From: Deltaproteobacteria bacterium
Lineage (GTDB): Bacteria > Myxococcota_A > UBA9042 > DTJE01
Reading direction: 5' to 3'
Assembly (NCBI GenBank): GCA_013151875.1
Contig: JAADHL010000125.1
Location: 1-13,326 of the forward strand
DNA length: 13,326 nt
The notes under the pieces were generated by a model. That model did no database searches. It worked only from the letters and a program-made list of their open reading frames with translations, and was not told the DNA's origin. Made by a program: the position numbers and the translations under genes. Below, piece by piece: positions 1 to 7,342 of the stretch (positions within the stretch are counted from its first letter, which is position 1; each line of letters begins with the position of its first letter).

Positions 1-3000
1 GCCGACCCAGTGCCCCGCCAATACGTTTCCGCCCGAGTTTGCGCATCCGCTACCGGCGCCGCCGTCAGAGCCCCTGCCGCCGTCTGTTCCGGGAAGTCCG
101 GTCGCAGAGTAACCGGCTGTGTTGAAGGCGCTGCAAAAACTATTACTCTGCCGATCATGGCCACCCACGCCGCCGACCCCCGCAGCGCCACCACCGGACG
201 CTGCATGCCCGCTGTCACCGGTGGGCTCCTGGTCGTTATTATTCGGGCATTGCGCCGCAGCACCGTCCCCTCCGGAAACATCGGTCCCGCCACAATAATT
301 CGAGCCGGCGTCCCCCGGAGTACCCTGGTTGCCCGGCGTGTAGGGTCGATTCTGACAAGTCGAAAGGTTGGATGTATTGGGATTGATGGTGCCCTCCCCT
401 TCCGCGCCGTCGGTGCCGTCCGCCGCATCACCACCAGCGCTTCCGTTGTCACCAGCCCCTCCATAGCCTCCGAAGATCACGTTGTCGGAAATAGTCAACG
501 CGGACGTCGAGTCACGGACATAGACCGCATAACTGTTTCCACCCGGGTTGAAGTTGCTTTCGCCATATATCACGAATCCCTGAAGCGTCGTCGGCTCGGT
601 GATGTTCTCGGCCCGGACGGTCATGGTGTTGTTGCCGGTCGTTGAGTTTCCGCGCAGAGTCGTGTTGGTTCCTGAAACATTTCGTTCCCAGGTGTCGGCT
701 CGATATCCGCCCAGCAGTGAAACGCCGTTCACCATGACGACTGTTTCCTCGTAAAGACCATCAGCGACCAGCACCTTGCCTCGTGATGCGGAGGCCGCCC
801 TGACCAAGCCCTGACTGATGGTCAAACAAGGATGATTGCCGGAACCCGTGCCGACCGGTCCCAGCCCGCACGTGCCGTCATCGGCCGCTGCGGAATCATT
901 TCCCGAAACGTATATGGCATCGCCGTCCAGATTGAACTCACACCCATCGTCAGGCACCGAGTTGAGGTCGAAGTAGCCGCCGTTGCAGTTCATCACGCAT
1001 GTCGGAGTTCCCGAGTAATCGCACGTTCCGTACGCGTTGGACAACGCATAGATTGCCGTGCAGTCCGTAAAGCAATTGCCGCACGCCGTATCCAGATAGT
1101 ATTTGCCGCCGGAAATGTAGTCTTCGTCGGTCGAGCCGTCGCAATCGTTATCAAGATAGTCGCACGTCTCCGAACCCGGCGTACCGGCGATTGCGTCGCA
1201 TTCGACCCCACTGCCGTCGCCCTTGCACACATTGACGCCGCTTGCCAGGCACTCGCCCTGACCAGCCGAGCACGCCTGCCCCTTGGTCGGCCAGTCCTCG
1301 TCGACCGAACCATCGCAGTCGTTGTCAAGGCCGTCGCATGTTTCCGACGCGGGCGTTCCCGCAACAGCGTTGCACTCTATGTCCGTGCCGTCCGCCTTGC
1401 ACACGTTTACGCCGTTCGCCAGGCATTCACCCTGACCCGCGCTGCATGGCTTGCCCTTGTCCGACCAGTTCTCATCTATTGATCCATCGCAATCGTTGTC
1501 CAGACCGTCGCAAGTCTCCGCCACCGGCGTTCCCGCAACCGCGTCGCACTCTATGTCCGTGCCGTCCGCATTGCACACATTCACGCCGTTCGCCAAACAC
1601 TCGCCCTGCCCCACGCTGCACGCCTTGCCTTTATCGGCCCAGTTCTCGTCTATGGACCCATCGCAGTCATTATCCAGGCCATCGCACGTTTCAGAAGCAG
1701 GCGTACCCGCCACCGCGCTGCACTCCACGTCCGAGCCATCCAGCAGGCATTCGTACACACCGCTGGCGACACACTCTCCCTGACCCGTGGAGCATACAGT
1801 TCCCTTGGTGGGCCAGTCCTCGTCGATATCTCCGTCGCAGTCGTTATCCAGACCGTCGCAAGTCTCGGACACAGGGGTCCCGGGCACTGCGTCGCATTCG
1901 ATACCAGTGCCGCCCGCATTGCACACGTTCACGCCGTTCGCCAGACATTCTCCCTGCCCGGCCGTGCATGCCTTGCCCTTGTCCGACCAGTCCTCGTCCA
2001 CGGATCCATCGCAGTCGTTGTCCAGACCATCGCACCTCTTGCCCGCCACCGCGTTACATTCCAGGCCGCTGCCGTCGCCCTTGCACACCTGCACGCCATT
2101 GTCCAGGCACTCGCCGACACCCGCGCTGCACGGCTTGCCCTTGTCCGACCAGTTCTCATCGATTGATCCATCGCAATCGTTGTCCAGACCGTCGCACGTC
2201 TCCGCCACCGGAGTTCCCGCAACCGCGTCGCACTCTATGTCCGTGCCGCCCGCATTGCACACATTCACGCCGTTCGCCAAACACTCGCCCTGCCCCACGC
2301 TGCACGCCTTGCCTTTATCGGCCCAGTCCTCGTCTATGGACCCATCGCAGTCATTGTCCAGACCGTCGCACGTCTCGGTGCTGGGTGTGCCAGCGACCGC
2401 ATTGCACTCCAATCCAGTGCCGTCCGCGGTACATACGTTCACGCCACTGGCCTGGCACTCTCCCAGACCCGAGGTGCACGGCTTGCCCTTGCTGGGCCAG
2501 TAGTCGTCCACGTCGCCGTCACAGTCATTGTCCAGTCCATCGCAGGTTTCAGCGACCGGCGTGCCCTCGACCGCGTTGCATTCAATCCCCGTTCCATTAG
2601 CCCTGCATTCATAGGTGCCCGAGGCCAGACACTCGCCCTGCCCCGCAGTGCATACCTTGCCCAGGTCGGCCCAATCCTCGTCAACCACGCCGTCACAGTC
2701 GTTGTCCAGACCGTCACACGTCTCGGCGCTGGGCGCGCCCGCGACCGCATTGCACTCCAATCCCGTACCGGCCGCGTTGCAGATCTGGACGCCGTTTACG
2801 CGGCACTCGCCCACACCTACGGAGCACACCTTGCCCAGGTCTGCCCAATCCTCGTCAACCGCGCCGTCACAATCGTTGTCCAGATTGTCGCATCTTTCAG
2901 TGCTTGGGGAACCGGCAACCGCGTCGCACTCAATGTCCGTGCCGTCCGCCTTGCACACGTTCACGCCGTTGGTCAGGCATTCGCCCTGGCCCGCGCTGCA

Positions 3001-6000
3001 CGGCTTGCCCTTGTCCTCCCAGTCCTCGTCAACCGCGCCGTCGCAGTCGTTGTCCAGACCGTCGCATTCCTCCACCGCAGGACTACCGGATTTAGCGTCG
3101 CACTCGACCCCGGATCCGTCCAGCAGGCATACATAGACACCGTTGGCAAGACACTCGCCCTGGCCCGCACTGCACGGCTTGCCCTTGTCCTCCCAGTCCT
3201 CGTCGACCGAGCCGTCGCAGTCATTGTCCAGTCCGTCGCAGGTTTCAGCGTCCGGCGTGCCCTCGACCGCGTTGCATTCGATTCCCGTTCCGTCCGACCT
3301 GCATTCATAGGTGCCCGAGGCCAGACACTCGCCCTGCCCCGCAGTGCATACCTTGCCCAGGTCGGCCCAATCCTCGTCGACCGAGCCGTCGCAGTCGTTG
3401 TCCAGATCGTCGCACGTCTCGGCGCTTGGCGTGCCCGCGACCGCATTGCACTCCAATCCCGTACCGGCCGCGTTGCAGACCTGGACGCCGTTCACGCGGC
3501 ACTCGCCCACGCCCGCGGAGCACACCTTGCCCAGGTCGGCCCAGTCCTCGTCGACCGAGCCGTCGCAGTCATTGTCCAGACCATCACATCTCTCCAAACT
3601 GGGCGTCTCTGCCACCGCGTCGCACTCAATACCCGAACCATCGGCAAGGCACACGAACGTGCCGGTAGAGAAGCACTCGCCCACCCCTGCGGTGCAGGCC
3701 TTGCCCAGGTCGGCCCAATCCTCGTCAACATCGCCGTCACAATCATTGTCCAGGCCGTCGCACGTTTCGGCCGCCGGCGTTCCGGCAACCGCGTCGCACT
3801 CGATCCCTGAACCATCTTCCTTGCACACGTTCACGCCATTGGTCAGACACTCACCCTGACCCTCGCTGCAGGGCTTGCCCTTTTCAGACCAGTCCTCGTC
3901 CGCCTCGCCGTCACAGTCATTGTCCAGTCCGTCGCAGACCTCCGCAACGGGGGCGCCTTCAACAGCGTTGCACTCCATCCCCGTGCCATCCACCTTACAG
4001 ACATTCACGCCGCTCGCCAGGCACTCGCCCTGCCCCGTCGTACAAACCTTGCCCAGGTCGGCCCAGTCCTCATCGACCGCGCCGTCGCAATCGTTGTCCA
4101 GGCCGTCGCATATCTCGGGGACACCGACTCCCGGCTCGGCGTCGCATTCAATTCCCGCGCCGTCAGCCGCGCAAATCAGGGTCCCCGCAGTCAGGCATTC
4201 CCCCACACCGACAAAGCAGGGGCGGCCCTTTTCAGACCAGTCCTCGTCCACCTCGCCGTCACAGTCGTTGTCCAGACCGTCGCACGTCTCTGTGCCCGGC
4301 GTGCCTTCCACGGCACTGCATTCGATACCGGATGCATCACCGTTGCAGACCCATGTTCCGGTGGCGAAACACTCGCCCTGGCCCACCGTGCATGCCTTGC
4401 CCAGGTCGGCCCAGTCCTCGTCCGCCGAACCATCGCAGTCGTTATCCAGTCCGTCACACTCCTCTGCCGCCGGTACCCCAGGCTCGGCGTTGCACTCCAC
4501 TCCAGCGCCGTCCACCGTACAGACCCAGGTCCCGGTCGCGTGACACTCTCCCACGCCCTCTGTGCATACCTTGCCCTTGTCCGGCCAGTCTTCGTCAACA
4601 GCATCGTCGCAGTCGTTGTCCTGACCGTCGCAGACCTCGGATACGGGATCCAGGGGCACTGCGCTGCATTCCACGTCATCGCCGCCCGTGTTGCAGACCA
4701 TGACGCCCACGGCCCTGCATGTCCCGATTCCGACGAAACAGGGGGCATTGAGCTGAGGGTACAGTTCGTCCGTTATTCCGTTGCAGTCGTCATCGATGTC
4801 GTTACACACCTCGAACGCGGGCGTTTTGGCGGTACAACCCACCCAGCCCTGATCCGGGTCGCAGGTCTCTTGGCCCAGGCAGGTGCCGAAATCGTTGGAA
4901 ACCTCGCATATCCGCGATTCACCGTCGTTGTCCGCAAGGCAGTCGCATGTCCCGGACAAGTAGAAGGGCTGTCCCTGTGAATCCGTTTCCTTGCAATAGT
5001 AGCCTTCAGGGCACGTCTTCTGTTCAGGGCTCACCTCGTCGTGCAGGCTGTCCGGGGAACAGTCCCAGAGGCAGTACGTCTTGCCGCTCGTGTCGGCCGG
5101 CAGGCAAAGGTCGCCAGGCACCTGGCAGGCGGCGTCGGACGCGCACGCGGTACACTGGGACTCGGGGAACGGCATGCAGGAAAGGTCGGACGCCTTCCAG
5201 TACCCCTCGAAGCACTCGTCCACCACGCATCTAGGCTGCGGCGCCGACGAGTCGCACTTGGTGGTCCCGTTGAGCACCAGATCCTGGCACGATACCCCGC
5301 ACGCGCCGCAATTGTCGAAGGCGCCATACTTGTTGGTGCCCTCCACCTTGTAGTCCTCGTCGATCAGGCCGTTGCAGTTGTCATCCAGGTAATTGCAGGT
5401 CTCGAACTTGGGCTGCTTTGCGTCGCATACCCACGTGGTCCCCTCTCCGCCGTCCGTGCACACCCAGTCCGCGGTGCACGTGTACACAGTGCCGCTTGCG
5501 GGGTCTTCCCAGGAGTTCGCGCAGGGTTCGGTGGGTGGATCCAGGTTGTCGTCCACGAACCCGTTGCAGTCGTTGTCCAGACCGTCGCAAAACTCATGGG
5601 AAGGTGTTTTCGCCGTGCAGTTGACCCAGCCCAGAGTCGCGTCGCAGGTCTCGGTGCCCATGCAGGTGCCCGACTCGTTCTCCACCGCGCAGACACGATG
5701 AATTCCTTCGTTGGCAGGGGTGCAGTCACATGAACCCGACTGCGGCACGCATTGTTTCACCCCATCCCCGTAATCCTGGCACATGTACCCATCGGGACAC
5801 GCTTCACCGAACACCGAACCCGCGGCGCAGTTACGCCCGCAATACTTGCCGTCCACCATGTCCAGGCACTTGTCACCAGTGGCCCCGCAGTTGGCGTCCT
5901 CGACGCAAGGGATGCACAGGTTCGAAATCTGGGGCAGACACAGGATGTTGCTGGCCCGGTAGTACCCGGTAACGCAGTCCGTAACGACGCACATTGGGGT

Positions 6001-7089
6001 TTCCGGTTCGGTGTCGCACTCCACATCCGCCGCGAACGGGATCTTGCCCTCGCAGGAATTGCCGCATAGGCCGCAGTTGGCGCTGGTGTCGTACTTGCCG
6101 TCCACCTCGCTTACAAAGTCCTCGTCGATGGCCCCATCACAATCGTCGTCGATATAGTTGCACTCCTCGGGCTTGGGCTCCGGTCCAACGCAGTCCCATC
6201 CGTTTTCGCCCTTGCAGGTCCACTGCCCGGGACAGGCGCCCACCCCCGGCACGTCGTTTTTGCATTTTTCTTCCGGGGGCACCGGATTGTCATCGGCCAC
6301 CCCGTTGCAGTCGTTGTCGATCCCATCGCATGACTCGATCGCCGGCTCCAGCGCCGTGCAACCGATCCACCCCTTTTCCTGGTCGCACGTCTCGAACCCG
6401 AGGCATACGCCGATCTCGTTCTCCTTTACGCATGGTTTTTCGGTCCCGTCGGAGGTCACGTTGCAGTCGCAGGCGTCGGTTACAGGCACGCACTGGCGCC
6501 GGGGCACGCCGTCCTGGGAAACAACATCCTCGCATCCATAGCCTTCGGGGCACGAGGATTCCTCGCAATCCCGGCCGCAATAATGGCCGTCGCCGATTTC
6601 CAGGCACAGGCCGTCGCCGCACTGCGGGTCGATCTTGCAGGGTTTGCACAGATTGGCGCCAAGGGGCACGCACAGGGACACGCCGTCCACGCCGACCATC
6701 AGAACGCGGCAGACCCAACCTTCGGGGCAGTCTTCCAGACAGGGCATCGAACAGACGAACCCCTCGGGGCCTTCCACGCAGAACCCGCTCTGGCAGTCCA
6801 GATTCGACAGGCATGGCGCGCCGAACTCACCTTCGCCGACCTCCTTGGACACGTCTCCGACCGTTTCGGATACGTCGGGCCCCACGTCCAGGGTGCCATC
6901 GCCCATGTCGCCGACATCGTCGATGACCTCGGCATCCACTGCGACATCACCTGCCGTGCCGTCACCGGGACCAATGTCGAGGCACGACTGAAACTCGGAC
7001 TGCTGGCACTGTGGGCAGTCCTTTGAGCCGCAGGAACTCACGGCCGCGCACGCTAGCAGGACAATTCCCACACTGATGAAGCGATGCAT
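1..7089 (-). CDS. Giant Cys-rich MopE-repeat surface lipoprotein (C-terminus beyond window)
   Basis: At least 2363 residues with no in-frame stop; the protein continues past the left edge. Residues 1-20 form a lipoprotein signal (basic HR, hydrophobic core, lipobox VSSC, lipidated Cys20 likely). An Asp/Val/Gly-rich linker follows (about 35-90), then Cys-rich modules starting near residues 148, 392 and 646. An array at 762-1976 repeats a 58-residue unit containing CDGLDNDCDGxxDEDW. After it come a Cys-rich cap and a beta-helix-like part (about 2075-2210, with GVSLLGGYR). From about 2204 the sequence is Gly-rich. Motifs of the CDGxDNDCDG type match the putative metal-binding family named after MopE of Methylococcus; calcium or copper binding is possible but not shown. 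Export to the cell surface is inferred. ATG at 7089 was chosen for the signal peptide; a GTG two codons upstream, better spaced from GGGGG, is an alternative start. Function unknown. Confidence 0.9.
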   Translation of the reverse strand, partial: MHRFISVGIVLLACAAVSSCGSKDCPQCQQSEFQSCLDIGPGDGTAGDVAVDAEVIDDVGDMGDGTLDVGPDVSETVGDVSKEVGEGEFGAPCLSNLDCQSGFCVEGPEGFVCSMPCLEDCPEGWVCRVLMVGVDGVSLCVPLGANLCKPCKIDPQCGDGLCLEIGDGHYCGRDCEESSCPEGYGCEDVVSQDGVPRRQCVPVTDACDCNVTSDGTEKPCVKENEIGVCLGFETCDQEKGWIGCTALEPAIESCDGIDNDCNGVADDNPVPPEEKCKNDVPGVGACPGQWTCKGENGWDCVGPEPKPEECNYIDDDCDGAIDEDFVSEVDGKYDTSANCGLCGNSCEGKIPFAADVECDTEPETPMCVVTDCVTGYYRASNILCLPQISNLCIPCVEDANCGATGDKCLDMVDGKYCGRNCAAGSVFGEACPDGYMCQDYGDGVKQCVPQSGSCDCTPANEGIHRVCAVENESGTCMGTETCDATLGWVNCTAKTPSHEFCDGLDNDCNGFVDDNLDPPTEPCANSWEDPASGTVYTCTADWVCTDGGEGTTWVCDAKQPKFETCNYLDDNCNGLIDEDYKVEGTNKYGAFDNCGACGVSCQDLVLNGTTKCDSSAPQPRCVVDECFEGYWKASDLSCMPFPESQCTACASDAACQVPGDLCLPADTSGKTYCLWDCSPDSLHDEVSPEQKTCPEGYYCKETDSQGQPFYLSGTCDCLADNDGESRICEVSNDFGTCLGQETCDPDQGWVGCTAKTPAFEVCNDIDDDCNGITDELYPQLNAPCFVGIGTCRAVGVMVCNTGGDDVECSAVPLDPVSEVCDGQDNDCDDAVDEDWPDKGKVCTEGVGECHATGTWVCTVDGAGVECNAEPGVPAAEECDGLDNDCDGSADEDWADLGKACTVGQGECFATGTWVCNGDASGIECSAVEGTPGTETCDGLDNDCDGEVDEDWSEKGRPCFVGVGECLTAGTLICAADGAGIECDAEPGVGVPEICDGLDNDCDGAVDEDWADLGKVCTTGQGECLASGVNVCKVDGTGMECNAVEGAPVAEVCDGLDNDCDGEADEDWSEKGKPCSEGQGECLTNGVNVCKEDGSGIECDAVAGTPAAETCDGLDNDCDGDVDEDWADLGKACTAGVGECFSTGTFVCLADGSGIECDAVAETPSLERCDGLDNDCDGSVDEDWADLGKVCSAGVGECRVNGVQVCNAAGTGLECNAVAGTPSAETCDDLDNDCDGSVDEDWADLGKVCTAGQGECLASGTYECRSDGTGIECNAVEGTPDAETCDGLDNDCDGSVDEDWEDKGKPCSAGQGECLANGVYVCLLDGSGVECDAKSGSPAVEECDGLDNDCDGAVDEDWEDKGKPCSAGQGECLTNGVNVCKADGTDIECDAVAGSPSTERCDNLDNDCDGAVDEDWADLGKVCSVGVGECRVNGVQICNAAGTGLECNAVAGAPSAETCDGLDNDCDGVVDEDWADLGKVCTAGQGECLASGTYECRANGTGIECNAVEGTPVAETCDGLDNDCDGDVDDYWPSKGKPCTSGLGECQASGVNVCTADGTGLECNAVAGTPSTETCDGLDNDCDGSIDEDWADKGKACSVGQGECLANGVNVCNAGGTDIECDAVAGTPVAETCDGLDNDCDGSIDENWSDKGKPCSAGVGECLDNGVQVCKGDGSGLECNAVAGKRCDGLDNDCDGSVDEDWSDKGKACTAGQGECLANGVNVCNAGGTGIECDAVPGTPVSETCDGLDNDCDGDIDEDWPTKGTVCSTGQGECVASGVYECLLDGSDVECSAVAGTPASETCDGLDNDCDGSIDENWADKGKACSVGQGECLANGVNVCNADGTDIECDAVAGTPVAETCDGLDNDCDGSIDENWSDKGKPCSAGQGECLANGVNVCKADGTDIECNAVAGTPASETCDGLDNDCDGSVDEDWPTKGQACSAGQGECLASGVNVCKGDGSGVECDAIAGTPGSETCDYLDNDCDGSTDEDYISGGKYYLDTACGNCFTDCTAIYALSNAYGTCDYSGTPTCVMNCNGGYFDLNSVPDDGCEFNLDGDAIYVSGNDSAAADDGTCGLGPVGTGSGNHPCLTISQGLVRAASASRGKVLVADGLYEETVVMVNGVSLLGGYRADTWERNVSGTNTTLRGNSTTGNNTMTVRAENITEPTTLQGFVIYGESNFNPGGNSYAVYVRDSTSALTISDNVIFGGYGGAGDNGSAGGDAADGTDGAEGEGTINPNTSNLSTCQNRPYTPGNQGTPGDAGSNYCGGTDVSGGDGAAAQCPNNNDQEPTGDSGHAASGGGAAGVGGVGGHDRQSNSFCSAFNTAGYSATGLPGTDGGRGSDGGAGSGCANSGGNVLAGHWVG
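1438..1700 (-). repeat. Recently duplicated array segment, copy 1 (partner 2122-2384)
   Basis: About 260 nt that by eye differ from the partner at only a handful of positions. The offset is 684 nt, which is four 174-nt units minus 12 nt. The missing 12 nt correspond to the short unit ending at 2034. Confidence 0.75.
2122..2384 (-). repeat. Recently duplicated array segment, copy 2 (partner 1438-1700)
   Basis: Partner of the segment at 1438-1700. The two encode near-identical peptides with DENWSDKGKPCSAG and GTDIECDAVAGTPVAET in common. The similarity at synonymous sites suggests a more recent event than the age of the array as a whole. Confidence 0.75.
2545..2895 (-). repeat. Two-unit duplicated block, copy 1 (partner 3241-3591)
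   Basis: By eye this stretch is nearly identical at DNA level to 3241-3591, exactly 696 nt (four units) away. Shared rare peptide features include GECLASGTYECR and GECRVNGVQ, which occur only in these two places. The edges are approximate. Confidence 0.75.
3241..3591 (-). repeat. Two-unit duplicated block, copy 2 (partner 2545-2895)
   Basis: Partner of the block 696 nt away. The differences are scattered, mostly synonymous-looking base changes, as expected from duplication or gene conversion inside the array. The edges are approximate. Confidence 0.75.
4807..6648 (-). repeat. Three large Cys-rich modules (A, B, C) ahead of the array
   Basis: Inside the giant lipoprotein, a module starting with a CxxC pair (LCKPC, LCIPC, QCTAC) begins at 6648, 5916 and 5154, i.e. 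spaced 732 and 762 nt. Modules A and B run in the same order: CxxC, CPEGY/CPDGY, CDC, a G-C-x-G-x-ETCD stretch followed by GW, a first Asp motif (6330, 5589), a second Asp motif (6162, 5397), then NCGxCGxxC and CVV..C..GY. Module C has the first part and the first Asp motif (4806). Its second Asp motif and its CGNC cap appear only after the long array, at 1164 and just beyond. Confidence 0.8.
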
Positions 7090-7105
7090 CTCCACACCCC
7101 CGTTC

Positions 7106-7121
7106 GGCCGGCAAGCCGGCC
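7106..7121. promoter_or_regulatory. Perfect 16-bp palindrome in the divergent region
   Basis: GGCCGGC-AA-GCCGGCC, seven-base arms around two bases, lies 16 bases upstream of the giant lipoprotein ATG. It could be an operator for a dimeric regulator or a hairpin in the leader of the minus-strand mRNA. It is not followed by a T run on either strand, so a terminator is unlikely. Function is inferred only from position and symmetry. Confidence 0.45.
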
Positions 7122-7264
7122 TTGAAACACCTTCCCACGCAAAAGATTACTGGAGTATCGCGTACTTATCCAAGAAGACGTCGTGAACCAACCGTTTGAT
7201 GCGCCAATCACCGCCCGCGATTCCAGAATTCGATAGATGTAGTATCGGCAGGCGAATCGAGATC

Positions 7265-7296
7265 TTTAGACCTCTGTTTCCTTTTTTTTCTATAAT
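7265..7296 (+). promoter_or_regulatory. Possible promoter of the 96-residue-repeat lipoprotein
   Basis: A perfect TATAAT at 7291-7296 sits in an A/T-rich island 46 bases upstream of the chosen ATG. The best -35 candidate, TTTAGA at 7265-7270, matches only four of six bases and is 20 bases away, so only the -10 is convincing. Confidence 0.3.
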
Positions 7297-7342
7297 CAGC
7301 AAATGGACAGTAAATCGTCTTGAGCATCAATTGGGGGAAACC

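Larger units (their letters stand above)
1135..4806 (-). repeat. 58-residue (174-nt) MopE-type tandem array, 22 motifs
   Basis: The first codon of each CDGLDNDCDG-type motif falls at 4806, 4632, 4458, 4284, 4110, 3936, 3762, 3588, 3414, 3240, 3066, 2892, 2718, 2544, 2370, 2196, 2034, 1860, 1686, 1512, 1338 and 1164. Every interval is exactly 174 nt except one of 162 nt (2196 to 2034). Each unit carries six cysteines spaced C-x6-C-x14-C-x6-C-x7-C-x8-C, so three disulfides per unit are plausible. A Trp follows the Asp loop in the 20 inner motifs. The two end motifs carry Tyr instead (DELY at 4806, DEDY at 1164). Variation between units is mostly substitution, with almost no length drift. Confidence 0.95.

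Noticed and set aside
10..645. Plus-strand open frame of 211 codons and similar ones at 832-1482
   Set aside because: Antisense shadows of the Gly-rich and beta-helix part of the minus-strand lipoprotein; no recognisable domain.
1242..2600. Long plus-strand open frames (up to 452 codons, also 1787-2503, 3311-3859, 3875-4543)
   Set aside because: They are antisense to the repeat array; their Pro/Ser/Arg/Cys periodicity is simply the 58-residue repeat read on the wrong strand. The minus frame is open without interruption and has clear protein motifs.
1135..4806. Regularly spaced DNA repeats that could suggest a CRISPR array
   Set aside because: The period is 174 nt, the whole unit is conserved rather than a short repeat with unique spacers, and the sequence is an open coding frame.
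7154..7187. Minus-strand GATACT as a promoter for the giant lipoprotein
   Set aside because: No acceptable -35 at 16-18 bases; too weak to annotate.
7196..7342. Upstream ATG at 7196 as start of the second lipoprotein
   Set aside because: It would place 49 extra residues ahead of a clear lipoprotein signal and would overlap the promoter-like A/T-rich region; the start at 7343 fits better.
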